In this document: positions 28,230 through 37,295 of the stretch, one piece after another
How positions within the stretch are numbered: position 1 is the stretch's first letter
Layout: every line of letters begins with the position of its first letter
Assembly: GCF_000725385.1 (NCBI RefSeq)
Contig: NZ_CP008884.1
Location: 3,534,001-3,598,000 of the forward strand
Reading direction: 5' to 3'
Origin: Dyella japonica A8
GTDB taxonomy: Bacteria > Pseudomonadota > Gammaproteobacteria > Xanthomonadales > Rhodanobacteraceae
DNA: 64,000 nucleotides
Notes under the pieces: model-generated
Told to the model about the DNA's origin: nothing
The model's database searches: none
Seen by the model: the letters and a program-made list of their open reading frames with translations, nothing else
Made by a program: the position numbers and the translations under genes

Positions 28230-29036
28230 TCAGGACACCCGTGCCACGAGATAACGCTCCGCCGGCGCCGACCTTGAGAGCTGGGGTAGCAGCTTCTCGC
28301 GCGCTGCTTCATACGCCACCAGATCGCGGGCATCGGGCAAGGCCGGAATGGTGAAGAGCTCGCCCTGATCGAGGCCAGCCAGGGCGGCATCCACCATGGC
28401 GTCTGCGCGCATGACGATGGCCGAAGGCAGATGCTCTACCGGCGTGCCGGCCACGTCCCAGAACTCCGTCGCCGTGGCTCCGGGAAGCACCGCTTGCACA
28501 CGCACACCTTTGGCGGCCAGCTCGTGATGCAGCGAGCGCGTAAAGGCCAGTACATACGCCTTGGTGCCGCCATAGACACCATTGAGCAGTTCGGGGGCGA
28601 TGGCCACCACCGACGCGATGTTGATCACCGTGCCACTCCCACGCTCGACGAAACCAGGCACCGCAGCATAAGTGAGTCGCGTCAGCGCGCTGACGTTGAG
28701 CGAAATCATCTCGGCCATGCGATTCACGTCCGCCTCGAGCAGCGGCGCGGTGGCACCGAGGCCCGCGTTGTTCACCAGCATCGAGAGCGTGCGATCCGTG
28801 CGCAGCAATTGCTCCACGCTGGCGAGGTCGGCGGGATCATTCAAGTCGGCCTGAACCACCTGTACCGAGCGTCCCGTTTCGTCCGTCAGTCGCCGGGCGA
28901 GCGTATCCAGATGCTGGCGGCGGCGCGCGACCAGGATGAGGTCATATCCATCGTGGGCCAGACGGTCCGCATAGATGGCACCGATACCGCTGGAGGCGCC
29001 GGTGATGAGGGCGGTGCCTTTTTCGAGTGTGGTCAT
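28230..29036 (-). CDS. Short-chain dehydrogenase/reductase
   Basis: A 268-residue NAD(P)-dependent oxidoreductase of the classical SDR type: cofactor motif TGASSGIG near residue 14, NNAG, catalytic Ser in NIASVVAI, and YxxxK in GVYGGTKAYVLAF. The substrate is not determined. The ATG at 29036 is preferred since the family starts MTTLEKGTALITGAS; an upstream frame to 29126 covers the motif shared with the regulator gene and is unlikely to be coding. It is flanked by an intrinsic terminator downstream and the 17-bp candidate operator 89 bases upstream. Confidence 0.92.
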   Translation of the reverse strand: MTTLEKGTALITGASSGIGAIYADRLAHDGYDLILVARRRQHLDTLARRLTDETGRSVQVVQADLNDPADLASVEQLLRTDRTLSMLVNNAGLGATAPLLEADVNRMAEMISLNVSALTRLTYAAVPGFVERGSGTVINIASVVAIAPELLNGVYGGTKAYVLAFTRSLHHELAAKGVRVQAVLPGATATEFWDVAGTPVEHLPSAIVMRADAMVDAALAGLDQGELFTIPALPDARDLVAYEAAREKLLPQLSRSAPAERYLVARVS

Positions 29037-29106
29037 GTCCGTTTCTCTTGGCTTGCCGGCGGGATGCCGGCGACATGACGACTTTGTAAGGCGGTCCGGC
29101 ACGAAC

Positions 29107-29141
29107 TTAAATGTCGGAGACACCACCTTTTATGCCACGCG
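29107..29141. promoter_or_regulatory. Second copy of the candidate GlxA-type operator
   Basis: TTAAAT (29107-29112), 12 bases, then ACCTTTTATGCCACGCG (29125-29141), identical over 17 bp to 27116-27132. On the map it lies upstream of the minus-strand SDR gene but in the same plus-strand orientation as at 27116, so relative to the SDR it is inverted. Confidence 0.55.
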
Positions 29142-29611
29142 TCCACACGTGACACGCCCGCACGGCGCCCGCTGACCATCGACATTGATTGGTTGCCCTG
29201 GCGACCGGCCACGGTCAGTGCGCCAACCGCTTTGTATCGAAACGTATCCGTCGCCCGCCGCGACACATGACGCCGCATTTCGAACCACCCGGCGACACAC
29301 CCGGGATACGCCGCCACGGTTTCATGAACACACCGGCCACGAGCCGTTACGGAAGCTGCATCCGGAAACAGCGCAAGACGGCTTGCGTATCGAGGCCCTG
29401 GCTTACCGGGCGCCACACGATCCGTGCGCGCTGCCGGTTGTCCTAAATCGCCTCATCTACGTCATTTGCGGCATCACCAGAAAGTCCAACATGCGTACAC
29501 CGCACGAGCTCCACGCTTCCACCCACGCTTACGCGTAACTCCGATCGAGGCAAAGCGCCTCCGCTATTCCCACTGCATCGTCCGGTAGCAACGTCACGCA
29601 ATCACCGACAC
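29142..29611. other. Intergenic stretch upstream of the hydrolase genes
   Basis: About 470 bases between the SDR upstream motif and the alpha/beta hydrolase. Short frames are present on both strands but none has a ribosome site or known domain. It presumably carries the promoter for the hydrolase genes; no clear -35/-10 pair was picked out. Confidence 0.5.
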
Positions 29612-29627
29612 CACTCAGGAGACTCCT

Positions 29628-30386
29628 ATGCTCAAGCTACACAAGGCGCTGCTTGGCGCCCTCTTGTCGACCATGGCGGCCACCTCGGCCTACGCCGGAT
29701 CCGCGCCGGCCGCGAAGGACATTGTCCTGGTGCACGGCGCCTTCGTGGATGGCTCGGGATGGCAGGCCGTCTACGACATCCTGAGGAAGGACGGCTACCA
29801 CGTCAGCGTGGTCCAGGAGCCGCTTACAGGGCTGGCCGACGATATCGCGGCCACGAAGCGCGTCATCGATCAACAGACAGGGCCGATCGTACTGGTGGGC
29901 CATAGTTATGCCGGCGCCATCATCACGGACGCTGGCAGTGATCCCAAGGTGCGTGCGCTGGTTTACGTGGCGGCCTTCCAGCCGGATGCCCAGGAAACCA
30001 TCGGAGCACTGGTATCGAAGTTCGCTCCGCCGAACGATGCCGTGCGCTCCACGCCCGATGGCTTCCTGTACATCGATCCGGCGAAGTTCCATGCCACGGT
30101 GGCGGCGGATGTTCCCGCATCGGCCACTGAATTCCTTGCCGATGCGCAACAACCCGTCTCCGCCACGGTGTTTGCCACGCCGACAACGGTAGCGGCGTGG
30201 CACAGCAAACCGAGCTACGCGGTTCTGACCACGCAGGATCACGCGATAAATCCCGAACTTCAGCGCTGGATGTACCAGCGTTCCGGCGCCAAGGTCACCG
30301 AGGTGAAAGCGAGTCACGCGGTTTACGCCTCCCAGCCCGCCGTCGTTGCCAAGGTCATCGAGACAGCGGCACGTCCATCCGATTGA
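29628..30386 (+). CDS. Exported alpha/beta hydrolase
   Basis: A 252-residue protein with a signal peptide (MLKLHKALLGALLSTMAATS, cut after AYA) and an alpha/beta-hydrolase fold. The oxyanion motif HGAF is at residues 36-39, the nucleophile elbow GHSYAG has Ser93, and His230 in ASHAVY is the likely catalytic histidine. It resembles the EstC/MenH-like small esterase type; the substrate is unknown. An AGGAG ribosome site lies just upstream of the ATG. The epoxide hydrolase gene follows after 51 bases, so the two likely form an operon acting in the periplasm. Confidence 0.88.
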   Translation: MLKLHKALLGALLSTMAATSAYAGSAPAAKDIVLVHGAFVDGSGWQAVYDILRKDGYHVSVVQEPLTGLADDIAATKRVIDQQTGPIVLVGHSYAGAIITDAGSDPKVRALVYVAAFQPDAQETIGALVSKFAPPNDAVRSTPDGFLYIDPAKFHATVAADVPASATEFLADAQQPVSATVFATPTTVAAWHSKPSYAVLTTQDHAINPELQRWMYQRSGAKVTEVKASHAVYASQPAVVAKVIETAARPSD

Positions 30387-30437
30387 TGCCCTGTCGACAC
30401 CCTTTGGTCCCATTCCGTATTTCGCAGGAGGCTTGTT

Positions 30438-31820
30438 GTGAATTCCAAACCACTGACGGCGGCGTGCCACCCGCTGACGCCCATCGACAAGAACGATGTC
30501 ATCCCCTCGTTCGATACGTTCGCATCCACCCTGAAGGCTTCGGTCATCGCGCATCTTGCCGGCCTGGCCTTGCTGGTCGCCGCGGTCGTGGCCGGCACCG
30601 CATCGGCGGCCGAAGCCACCGTGCCCCCGGCGACGCCCAAGGCTGGCGATGACACATCCATTCGCCCTTTCCACATCGCCATTCCCGAGGCGCAGCTGGT
30701 TGACCTGCGCAAGCGCATCGAGGAAACCCGCTGGCCGGACAAGGAGACGGTCACCGACCGGACCCAGGGCGCCCAGCTCGCCAGGATGCAGGATCTGGTG
30801 CACTACTGGCAGACCGGTTACGACTGGCGCAAGGCCGAGGCCAAGCTCAACGCCTTGCCTGAATTCGTGACCACCATCGACGGTGTGGACATCCAGTTCG
30901 TGTGGGTCCGTTCGCGCAACCCGAACGCCCTGCCCCTGATCATGACCCATGGTTGGCCCGGGTCCGTGTTCGAAATGATCAAGACCGTCGGCCCTCTCAC
31001 CGATCCTGTCGCCTACGGCGGCCGGGCGGAGGATGCCTTCGACCTCGTGCTGCCCTCCATGCCGGGATACGGCTTCTCCGGCAAGCCCACCGGCACCGGC
31101 TGGACGCCCGATCACATGGCCCGCGCCTGGGCCGAACTCATGCGCCGCCTCGGCTACAAGCACTACGTTGCGCAAGGCGGTGACTGGGGCTCGGTCATCG
31201 TCGACAAGATGGCGGCGCAAAAGCCGGCGGGCCTGCTTGGCATTCACGTCAACATGCCTGCCACCGTGCCGCCGGAGATCGCGGACGCACTGCGTGCAGG
31301 CCAGCCGGCACCGGGCGGACTTTCGGACAAGGAGAAAGCCGCCTACAACGCGATGAACAACCTCTACAGCAAGGGTGGCGGTTATGCCGCGATGATGGTG
31401 ACGCGCCCGCAGACCGAGGGCTACTCGCTTGCCGACTCCCCCGTGGGATCGGCGGCCTGGATGTACGACAAGTTCGCGGACTGGACGTATAGCGGCGGCG
31501 ACCCCGAGCGTTCGCTGACGAAGGACGAGATGCTGGACGACATCACGCTGTACTGGCTCACCAACACCTCGACGTCGGCGGCACGCCTGTATTGGGAAAA
31601 CAACGCCAACAACTTCAATGCCGTCGATATTTCGATTCCCGCGGCCGTCACCGTTTTTCCGGGTGAGATCTATCAGGCACCACGGAGCTGGACAGAACGC
31701 GCCTATCACCACCTCATCTATTTCAATGAGGTGGACAAGGGCGGCCATTTCGCGGCGTGGGAACAGCCGGAACTCTTCAGTGAAGAACTGCGCAAGGCGT
31801 TCCGGCCGCTTCGTCATTGA
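30438..31820 (+). CDS. Epoxide hydrolase (EHN-type), exported
   Basis: A 460-residue alpha/beta hydrolase of the microsomal epoxide hydrolase type. A long N-terminus precedes a hydrophobic segment (about residues 36-58) that looks like a signal or anchor. Then come the EHN domain (PFHIAIPEAQLVDLRKRIEE), HGWPG (171-175), nucleophile Asp249 in GGDWG, and a C-terminal His in GGHFAAWEQPE. It would add water to epoxides. The GTG start at 30438 is set by CAGGAGG 6 bases upstream. Export is unusual for this family. Operon partner of the alpha/beta hydrolase at 29628. Confidence 0.9.
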   Translation: MNSKPLTAACHPLTPIDKNDVIPSFDTFASTLKASVIAHLAGLALLVAAVVAGTASAAEATVPPATPKAGDDTSIRPFHIAIPEAQLVDLRKRIEETRWPDKETVTDRTQGAQLARMQDLVHYWQTGYDWRKAEAKLNALPEFVTTIDGVDIQFVWVRSRNPNALPLIMTHGWPGSVFEMIKTVGPLTDPVAYGGRAEDAFDLVLPSMPGYGFSGKPTGTGWTPDHMARAWAELMRRLGYKHYVAQGGDWGSVIVDKMAAQKPAGLLGIHVNMPATVPPEIADALRAGQPAPGGLSDKEKAAYNAMNNLYSKGGGYAAMMVTRPQTEGYSLADSPVGSAAWMYDKFADWTYSGGDPERSLTKDEMLDDITLYWLTNTSTSAARLYWENNANNFNAVDISIPAAVTVFPGEIYQAPRSWTERAYHHLIYFNEVDKGGHFAAWEQPELFSEELRKAFRPLRH

Positions 31821-31827
31821 TGACACG

Positions 31828-31859
31828 ATCATGGCCCGCTCCCATCTGCGGGCCATGAT
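31828..31859. terminator. Hairpin at the end of the hydrolase operon
   Basis: ATCATGGCCCGC (31828-31839) and GCGGGCCATGAT (31848-31859) form a perfect 12-bp stem with an 8-base loop, 7 bases past the epoxide hydrolase stop. No T-run follows, so it may protect the mRNA 3' end or act as a weak terminator. Confidence 0.6.
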
Positions 31860-31940
31860 TCGGCGCGAGCAGGCGACATTCACGCCCACCCGTTTGCGCA
31901 CCGCCCCGGCATGCATCACGCCTCACGGCCGCAACCGTCT

Positions 31941-32426
31941 TCACTGCTCGATGACATGCTCCACGTGGCTCAGCCGCTCCGTGATGCCGTAGGCGGTACA
32001 GCGGATGACGACCGCGACATGGTCGGCATTGCGCCGGGTCAAGTCACTGGTGATGACCAGGTCCAGTAATTGGGCCATGGCTTCCAGATCCGCTTTGGAG
32101 TGGTCGACGGCCTTGCCCAGATCACACCCCAATACATGGCTGCGCGCCGCCATGAATCGCACCAGGCCGGCGATGGCGCAGTGGGTGACACGCGCCATCG
32201 CCGAGGCCATCGGCTTGGGCAGGCCCTCTTGATCGGCCACATCGTCGATGAGCTGGAGCACCGACCTGGCGACGGTCAGTGCGTAGGAAACAGGATTGGC
32301 GCGATCGAGCACCATGCAACCTCCTTGTAAACGCCCTTCCTGGGCAAGCAACTCAAACACCTCTTCCGCCGGAACGCTTTCGCTCTGAGCCCACTCCCTG
32401 TGGTAAGCGCCGCTGGATGCCATCAT
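31941..32426 (-). CDS. Hypothetical helical protein, 161 residues
   Basis: A cytoplasmic protein of unknown family, mostly alpha-helical, without signal peptide or membrane segment. Recognisable stretches include ALTVARSVLQLIDDVADQEG and DLEAMAQLLDLVITSDLTRR. Two adjacent ATG codons lie at 32426 and 32423; AGAGG sits 6 bases before the first. It is convergent with the epoxide hydrolase gene. No function is assigned. Confidence 0.62.
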   Translation of the reverse strand: MMASSGAYHREWAQSESVPAEEVFELLAQEGRLQGGCMVLDRANPVSYALTVARSVLQLIDDVADQEGLPKPMASAMARVTHCAIAGLVRFMAARSHVLGCDLGKAVDHSKADLEAMAQLLDLVITSDLTRRNADHVAVVIRCTAYGITERLSHVEHVIEQ

Positions 32427-32740
32427 CGTGCGCCTCTAACGATGTCATGGATATGACTCCGTGCCAATGTCTGTCGCCGGAACACGGTGATGCGCTCGCA
32501 CCTGCGCGTATCCACACGGAGTGCACCCGCCCGTTGTAGACGACGCGCAGCACGCGGCACGCGATGCGGACGCACAAAGCGCCTTTGTCTAGGTAGTTCT
32601 TCGGTAGAGATTCTTCTCCTTGAGCGACATGCTGACGCGCATCGGGGCGGGATGGGATGTGAATCACCTTGCCCAACCTCGTCCGCATACCACGGGGGCC
32701 AGGTACTCGTCCCCCACCGCGGCACACCGGGTGACAACGC
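32427..32740. other. Intergenic stretch, nothing recognised
   Basis: A 314-base divergent region between the hypothetical gene at 31941-32426 and the beta-barrel gene at 32741. It probably holds both promoters. No operator, RNA gene or repeat was recognised. Confidence 0.5.
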
Positions 32741-33568
32741 ATGCGAACGCTCGTGAGATATCTGGCTTTTCCGCTATGGCTCGTGTCCGTGACCGCGGTA
32801 TGCGCGCAGGATCTGGGTGGCGACAACGCGGAACTCGCCAAAAAGCTCAGCAATCCGGTGGCCGCCATGATCAGCGTGCCTTTCCAGTTCAACTACGATC
32901 AGAAGATGGGCCCGGCCGATGATGGCCATCGCACCTACCTGAACCTTCAGCCGGTGATACCGGTGAGCGTCGGTTCGGACTGGACCATGATTTCGCGCAC
33001 CATCCTTCCGGTGACCTCGCAGTCGGACATCGCGCCGGGCAGCGGCCATCAGTTTGGACTCGGCGACATCACGCAGAGCCTGTTCTTTTCGCCGAAGCAG
33101 CCCTCGGGCAACGGCATCATCTGGGGCGTGGGCCCCGCGTTCCTTATCCCGACGGCAACGGATGACCTGCTTGGCTCAAAGAAGTGGGGCGCGGGCCCCA
33201 CGGCCGTCGTGCTCAAGCAGAGTCATGGCTGGACTTATGGCTTTCTCGCCAATCACATCTGGTCATTCGCTTCAGTGGGTCGCGGACATGACCCTTCGCA
33301 TCCGGACATCAGCAGCACCTTCGTGCAGCCCTTCCTCAGCTACACCACGCCCACGGCCTGGACCTTTGGCATCAACGCCGAATCCAGCTACGACTGGAAG
33401 CACACCCAATGGAGCGTGCCCGTCAACATCACCGCCGCCAAGCTCACCCGTTTCGGAAAGCTGCCGGTGAGCTTCACGGGCGGCATTCGCTACTGGGCCG
33501 AAAGCCCCGAGAACGGCGCCAAAGGCTGGGGGTTCCGTTTTGCAACCACGCTGCTGCTTCCCAAGTAG
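32741..33568 (+). CDS. Outer-membrane beta-barrel transporter-like protein
   Basis: A 275-residue exported protein. The signal peptide (MRTLVRYLAFPLWLVSVTAVCA) ends near residue 22 before QDLGGDNAELAKKLSNPVAA. The rest alternates polar and hydrophobic residues as in an outer-membrane barrel (MISVPFQFNYDQKMGP, WGVGPAFLIPTATDDLLG, GWGFRFATTLLLPK), ending in a strand. The style is that of the neutral transporter/phenol-degradation MetA-like group, thought to admit hydrophobic compounds. It is followed 242 bases later by a second barrel gene, and the exported hydrolases lie upstream. Confidence 0.75.
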   Translation: MRTLVRYLAFPLWLVSVTAVCAQDLGGDNAELAKKLSNPVAAMISVPFQFNYDQKMGPADDGHRTYLNLQPVIPVSVGSDWTMISRTILPVTSQSDIAPGSGHQFGLGDITQSLFFSPKQPSGNGIIWGVGPAFLIPTATDDLLGSKKWGAGPTAVVLKQSHGWTYGFLANHIWSFASVGRGHDPSHPDISSTFVQPFLSYTTPTAWTFGINAESSYDWKHTQWSVPVNITAAKLTRFGKLPVSFTGGIRYWAESPENGAKGWGFRFATTLLLPK

Positions 33569-33590
33569 ACGTTCACCACGCGGTGCCGAC

Positions 33591-33818
33591 ATGCAAGCCG
33601 AAGGATCGTTTTATGTCTCCCCCAAACGGCATCCCTTCACGGTCGGGTGGCAAGTCATATCTGGCGTGCCGATGCATGCCTCATCCGATTCGATGCATGA
33701 GCGTCATTCGCTCATGCAGGCCGCGCTCAATGCTTCGTGCATGCAAACCATGTCCCCGCATAGCGTGACAACCCTCACCGAACCGAAAGTAGTCGCGCCG
33801 GGATACGGGGATGACTGA
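33591..33818 (+). CDS. Possible small ORF overlapping the next gene
   Basis: A 75-codon frame (start MQAEGSFYVSPKRHPF) running from just after the barrel gene into the first 8 bases of the next one, its TGA lying at 33816-33818. It is Met/His/Ser rich, lacks a signal peptide and has only a weak ribosome site. It could serve as a leader that couples translation of the SphA-type gene, or be chance. No family is recognised. Confidence 0.25.
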   Translation: MQAEGSFYVSPKRHPFTVGWQVISGVPMHASSDSMHERHSLMQAALNASCMQTMSPHSVTTLTEPKVVAPGYGDD

Positions 33819-34773
33819 TGGCCAGGCGCTTCGCAAAGGTCGCCGTGCTGGCACCCGCGCCGGCGGCATCCTCTGCGTTTGCCTGCTGGCCGCGATGGCG
33901 CCGTGCGTTCAAGCCACGGAGGGTGCCGGCGGCATGTACCTGCTTGGCAGCCAGTCGCTGGATGCAGGCCTGAGCCCGGCGCCCGGCTGGTACGTCACGG
34001 TGGTGGGCGTCCAGTACAGCGGCTCGGTCAGCGGCACGGTCCAGGGAGGCGTGGTCGTCAAGGAACTCGATAAGCGCTCGGACAGCCTGACTGCCCTGCT
34101 GCTCTACGCGCCCCAACGGAAGGTGCTCGGTGGCCAGCTTGCGCTCTCAGTGGGCGCGCCTTACGCCTACGTCAGGTTGAGCGGCGAGGTGCAAGGCCCG
34201 CGGAGACTGGTGCAGCGTTCTGTAAGCGGCACGGGGCTCAGCGACACCAGCCTGGGCGCGCGTCTTGGCTGGCGACTTGGCCCTGCCTTCAGCCATGCGC
34301 TGGCACTCACCGTGTGGGCTCCTACCGGCGATTACCAGAAGGGTTTCACGCCCTCCACCGGACATAACCGCTGGGCGGGCGATTTCACCTGGGCGCTGAC
34401 GTATGCGCCGGGAAATCACCGCACGGAAGTGTCCGCCGCCCTTGGCTACGGCATCAACTCGCCCAACACCACCACGCGCTACCTCAGCGGCAACGAACTG
34501 CATCTGGAACTTAGCGTGGGGCAGCGGCTGACGCCGCACTTCGAGCTGGGCCTGTCGGGGTACACCTATCGCCAGGTGACGGCTGACTCCGGTGCGGGCG
34601 CCCTCTTTGGCTCACTGAAGGGACGCGTCAGCGGCGCCGGCCCCGCACTGAACTACAGCAGCAAGCTCGGCGGCTACGGCCTCATCCTTGCAGCACGCTA
34701 CTACCACGAGTTCGATGCCAAGCGGCATTTTCGCGGTGACCTGGCGCTGGCATCCGCCACCCTGCACTTCTGA
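33811..34773 (+). CDS. SphA-type outer-membrane transporter protein
   Basis: A 320-residue exported barrel protein. The signal segment (GILCVCLLAAMAPCVQA) ends near residue 35, followed by TEGAGGMYLLGSQSLDAGLSPAPGWYV, the characteristic start of the SphA / phenol-degradation MetA-like family. Its tail ends in an aromatic strand (GDLALASATLHF), as expected for assembly by the Bam complex. Such proteins are linked to aromatic or sphingoid compound uptake. The ATG at 33811 follows GGATACGGGG. It is the second barrel gene in a row and closes the hydrolase/transporter cluster. Confidence 0.82.
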   Translation: MTDGQALRKGRRAGTRAGGILCVCLLAAMAPCVQATEGAGGMYLLGSQSLDAGLSPAPGWYVTVVGVQYSGSVSGTVQGGVVVKELDKRSDSLTALLLYAPQRKVLGGQLALSVGAPYAYVRLSGEVQGPRRLVQRSVSGTGLSDTSLGARLGWRLGPAFSHALALTVWAPTGDYQKGFTPSTGHNRWAGDFTWALTYAPGNHRTEVSAALGYGINSPNTTTRYLSGNELHLELSVGQRLTPHFELGLSGYTYRQVTADSGAGALFGSLKGRVSGAGPALNYSSKLGGYGLILAARYYHEFDAKRHFRGDLALASATLHF

Positions 34774-34846
34774 TCGCCCGGGCCATGCAGGTGTTCCGGT
34801 GCTGTCCGATCAGGCTGTTGCGATATTCGTTGGAAGGAAGTGATCC

Positions 34847-36646
34847 ATGACGCTCGCGTGGTCCAGGCAGGCTTCCATCAACCGCCATTTCAGGTGGCTG
34901 GTGCTGGCGGTGTATGCCGCCATCCTGCCGTTCGCGGCATGGGGACTGTTCCACCAATGGTCTGCCTATCGGGAGGCCGAGGCCTCGGCGCAGGATTTCG
35001 ACCGGTTCCGCGCCGCGCTCACCGCGATGGAGCAGCTCTCCATCGAGCGCATGGCCACGTCGCAGTGGATGACGCAGTCGGCGGATGCACAGCCCGACGA
35101 TCATGCCCGGATCGATGTCGCCCGCCGTGCGCTGAATGCACGCATGGATGGGCTCGGTCGATCCATGCGCGCGCCGGCCTGTCGTTCATGCGACAACCTG
35201 ATCGCCAGCTTCGACGCAGCCCGCTCCACGTTGGCCGATGCCCGCGCGCGGATCGATGCGATCCTTGCCACGGCGCCACCGCTGCGATCCGTCGATGGCA
35301 TGAATGACGCCATGGCCCACCTGACGGGTACCAGCTCGCAGCTTGCGACGTTCGCGGGCAACAACGTGTCCCGCTCGGTGCAGCACGACCCGGATACGGT
35401 CCGCTATATCTATGCCGCGTCGTTCGCGGCGCTGCTGCGCGACCAGGCCGGACAGCTCGGCGCACAGGTCTCCCTGGCGTTGGCCGACCACCGCAGGCTT
35501 TCGCCGGACGAGCTGCGCCACATCGAACAGACCACCGGCGAGATCCGCCTGCTCGACTGGCTGAGCACGACGGTCGTGCAGGAGCGCGCATCGATGTCCG
35601 ACGCGCTGGTTCGTCATGTGGACAGCACCTACATGCGCGATGGACTGGACTATGCCCAAGCCGTGGTGAAGCAAAATCAGGAAGGTGGACAGCACACCGC
35701 CGCGGATCAGTTCAGGCAACGCTACATCGCCTATCTGGCCCCCATCGCGACCCTGCGGGACGAAGCACTCCGCCTGGGCTCGGCGACGCTGCAGGCCGAT
35801 GAAGGCAGGCAACGCCTGCGCCTGATCGTCATCGCCGCGGCGTTTGTGCTGCTGACGAGCTTTCTGTGGCTGGTGACGCGGCAGTTCCACCGGAAGATCG
35901 TATTGCCCTTCGTCGCTGCACGCCGCATCGCACTGGAGCTGGCGACCAACCATGCGCCGACGCGTCCGGACAATGCCCGCTACCGGGGAGAAATTAGGGA
36001 TCTGTTCACCGCGCTTGGCGTACTGAGTGACAACAATCAGCGCCGCCTGGAGCTGGAGCGCGAACGCGAACGCCTCATCGGTGAACTTCGCCATGCGGCG
36101 GAAACCGATTTCCTCACCGGCCTGCTCAACCGCCGCGCATTCCACGCCCGCGCCCTCCAGATGCTGTCCGAATCGCGCGCCGCCGGGGATTGGCTGGCAT
36201 TCACCGCCTTCGATGTGGATCACTTCAAGCGCATCAACGATACATACGGCCATGAAGCCGGCGATCTGGCACTGAAGAAGCTCGCCGAACTGTGCGGCGA
36301 AACATGGCGAACCGAGGATCTCGTGGCCAGAACCGGTGGCGAGGAGTTCGCCGCCATCGCCAGAATCAAGCACCCCGACCAGTCCACCACCGCCGCACGG
36401 CGCCTGATGGAGCGACTGCATCGGGAAACCATCCTTACCGCCGACGGCAGGCGCTTTTCCATGACGGCGAGCTTTGGCGTCACCGTCACCTGTCCCGACG
36501 ATGCCCCCTCGCTGGACTCGCTCCTGAGGTCCGCCGACAGCCTGCTCTATCGGGCGAAAGAACGGGGACGGGATCGCATCGAGGCCGCCCCGTTCCAACA
36601 GGACCTGGCAGGCGCGACGGATGCCGACCGGCGTTCCGGCCTGTGA
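34847..36646 (+). CDS. Membrane diguanylate cyclase (GGDEF)
   Basis: A 599-residue enzyme that makes cyclic di-GMP from two GTP. A first transmembrane helix (about residues 17-35), a long periplasmic helical sensor of about 290 residues and a second helix (LRLIVIAAAFVLLTSFLWLV) lead to a short HAMP-like linker and the GGDEF domain. The active site reads GGEEF (497-501), a catalytic variant. An inhibitory site RTED (488-491) sits exactly five residues before it, so product feedback is expected. No EAL domain is present. The ribosome site GGAAGGAAG precedes the ATG. It is a stand-alone gene beside the convergent TetR. Confidence 0.93.
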   Translation: MTLAWSRQASINRHFRWLVLAVYAAILPFAAWGLFHQWSAYREAEASAQDFDRFRAALTAMEQLSIERMATSQWMTQSADAQPDDHARIDVARRALNARMDGLGRSMRAPACRSCDNLIASFDAARSTLADARARIDAILATAPPLRSVDGMNDAMAHLTGTSSQLATFAGNNVSRSVQHDPDTVRYIYAASFAALLRDQAGQLGAQVSLALADHRRLSPDELRHIEQTTGEIRLLDWLSTTVVQERASMSDALVRHVDSTYMRDGLDYAQAVVKQNQEGGQHTAADQFRQRYIAYLAPIATLRDEALRLGSATLQADEGRQRLRLIVIAAAFVLLTSFLWLVTRQFHRKIVLPFVAARRIALELATNHAPTRPDNARYRGEIRDLFTALGVLSDNNQRRLELERERERLIGELRHAAETDFLTGLLNRRAFHARALQMLSESRAAGDWLAFTAFDVDHFKRINDTYGHEAGDLALKKLAELCGETWRTEDLVARTGGEEFAAIARIKHPDQSTTAARRLMERLHRETILTADGRRFSMTASFGVTVTCPDDAPSLDSLLRSADSLLYRAKERGRDRIEAAPFQQDLAGATDADRRSGL

Positions 36647-36668
36647 TGGAACCCGGCCGGGCGATCGA

Positions 36669-37295
36669 TCAGCGCGGCGCCAGCAAGTGCTGCATCGCCT
36701 CACCCAATGCCGAGCGCAACCACTGCGGATCCAGCGCCGGGTCGCGCGCGGCGCGCACGGCCAGGCCTTCCACCAGACAGGTAAGCACCAGCGCACGCTG
36801 CCGGGCCAGTTCGGCCGGCATGCCGAAGCCGCCCTCCGCCGCCGGCCGCGTCAAAATCGCCTGCAGCTCGCCGAAATAGAGCTGATCGACCTGGTGCATG
36901 GCCGTGGCCACCGCCTCGTCGCGGGTGGCCTCTGCACTCGCCTCCAGGAACAGCGCGGCATTCATGATGCGCATGTCGGGCGTGGGCCGGGTCCAGGTGC
37001 CGAAGGTTTCCACCAGCATCTCGGTCAGGTCCATCGAGGAGTCGAAGGCGCGCATGTCCTCCAGCTCCATCTCGGTCTGGCGCTCGATGATGGCCAGCAC
37101 GATCGCACTCTTGTTGGGAAAATAACGGTAGATGAGGCCCGCGCTCATCTTCGCCGCCTCGGCGATGTTGGCCATGCTCGCCGCATGGAAGCCGTATCGG
37201 ACAAAGCAATCCTGCGCGGCCGCCAGGATGCGCTCACGCTGCTCCCTGGCGCGTTCGCTCAGTGGCTTTTCGTCGGTTTTCCCCTGCTTGCTCAT
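36669..37295 (-). CDS. TetR family regulator of the upstream RND operon
   Basis: A 208-residue repressor. The N-terminal HTH (ILAAAQDCFVRYGFHAASMANIAEAAKMSAGLIYRYFPNKSAI, residues about 24-66) is typical, and the C-terminal ligand domain is all-helical. It is the last gene of the operon adaptor, RND pump, outer-membrane factor, TetR: its ATG overlaps the TGA of the outer-membrane factor gene by 4 bases (ATGA). It probably binds the palindrome at 43077-43088, in front of the operon, giving feedback control. Convergent with the diguanylate cyclase. Confidence 0.9.
   Translation of the reverse strand: MSKQGKTDEKPLSERAREQRERILAAAQDCFVRYGFHAASMANIAEAAKMSAGLIYRYFPNKSAIVLAIIERQTEMELEDMRAFDSSMDLTEMLVETFGTWTRPTPDMRIMNAALFLEASAEATRDEAVATAMHQVDQLYFGELQAILTRPAAEGGFGMPAELARQRALVLTCLVEGLAVRAARDPALDPQWLRSALGEAMQHLLAPR

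Noticed and set aside
29637..31919. A 760-codon minus-strand frame opposite the two hydrolases
   Set aside because: Catalytic motifs and signal peptides are all on the plus strand; the reverse translation is Gly/Arg/His-rich noise.
35186..36796. A 536-codon minus-strand frame opposite the diguanylate cyclase
   Set aside because: The plus-strand frame has a complete GGEEF domain and ribosome site; this one is a shadow.
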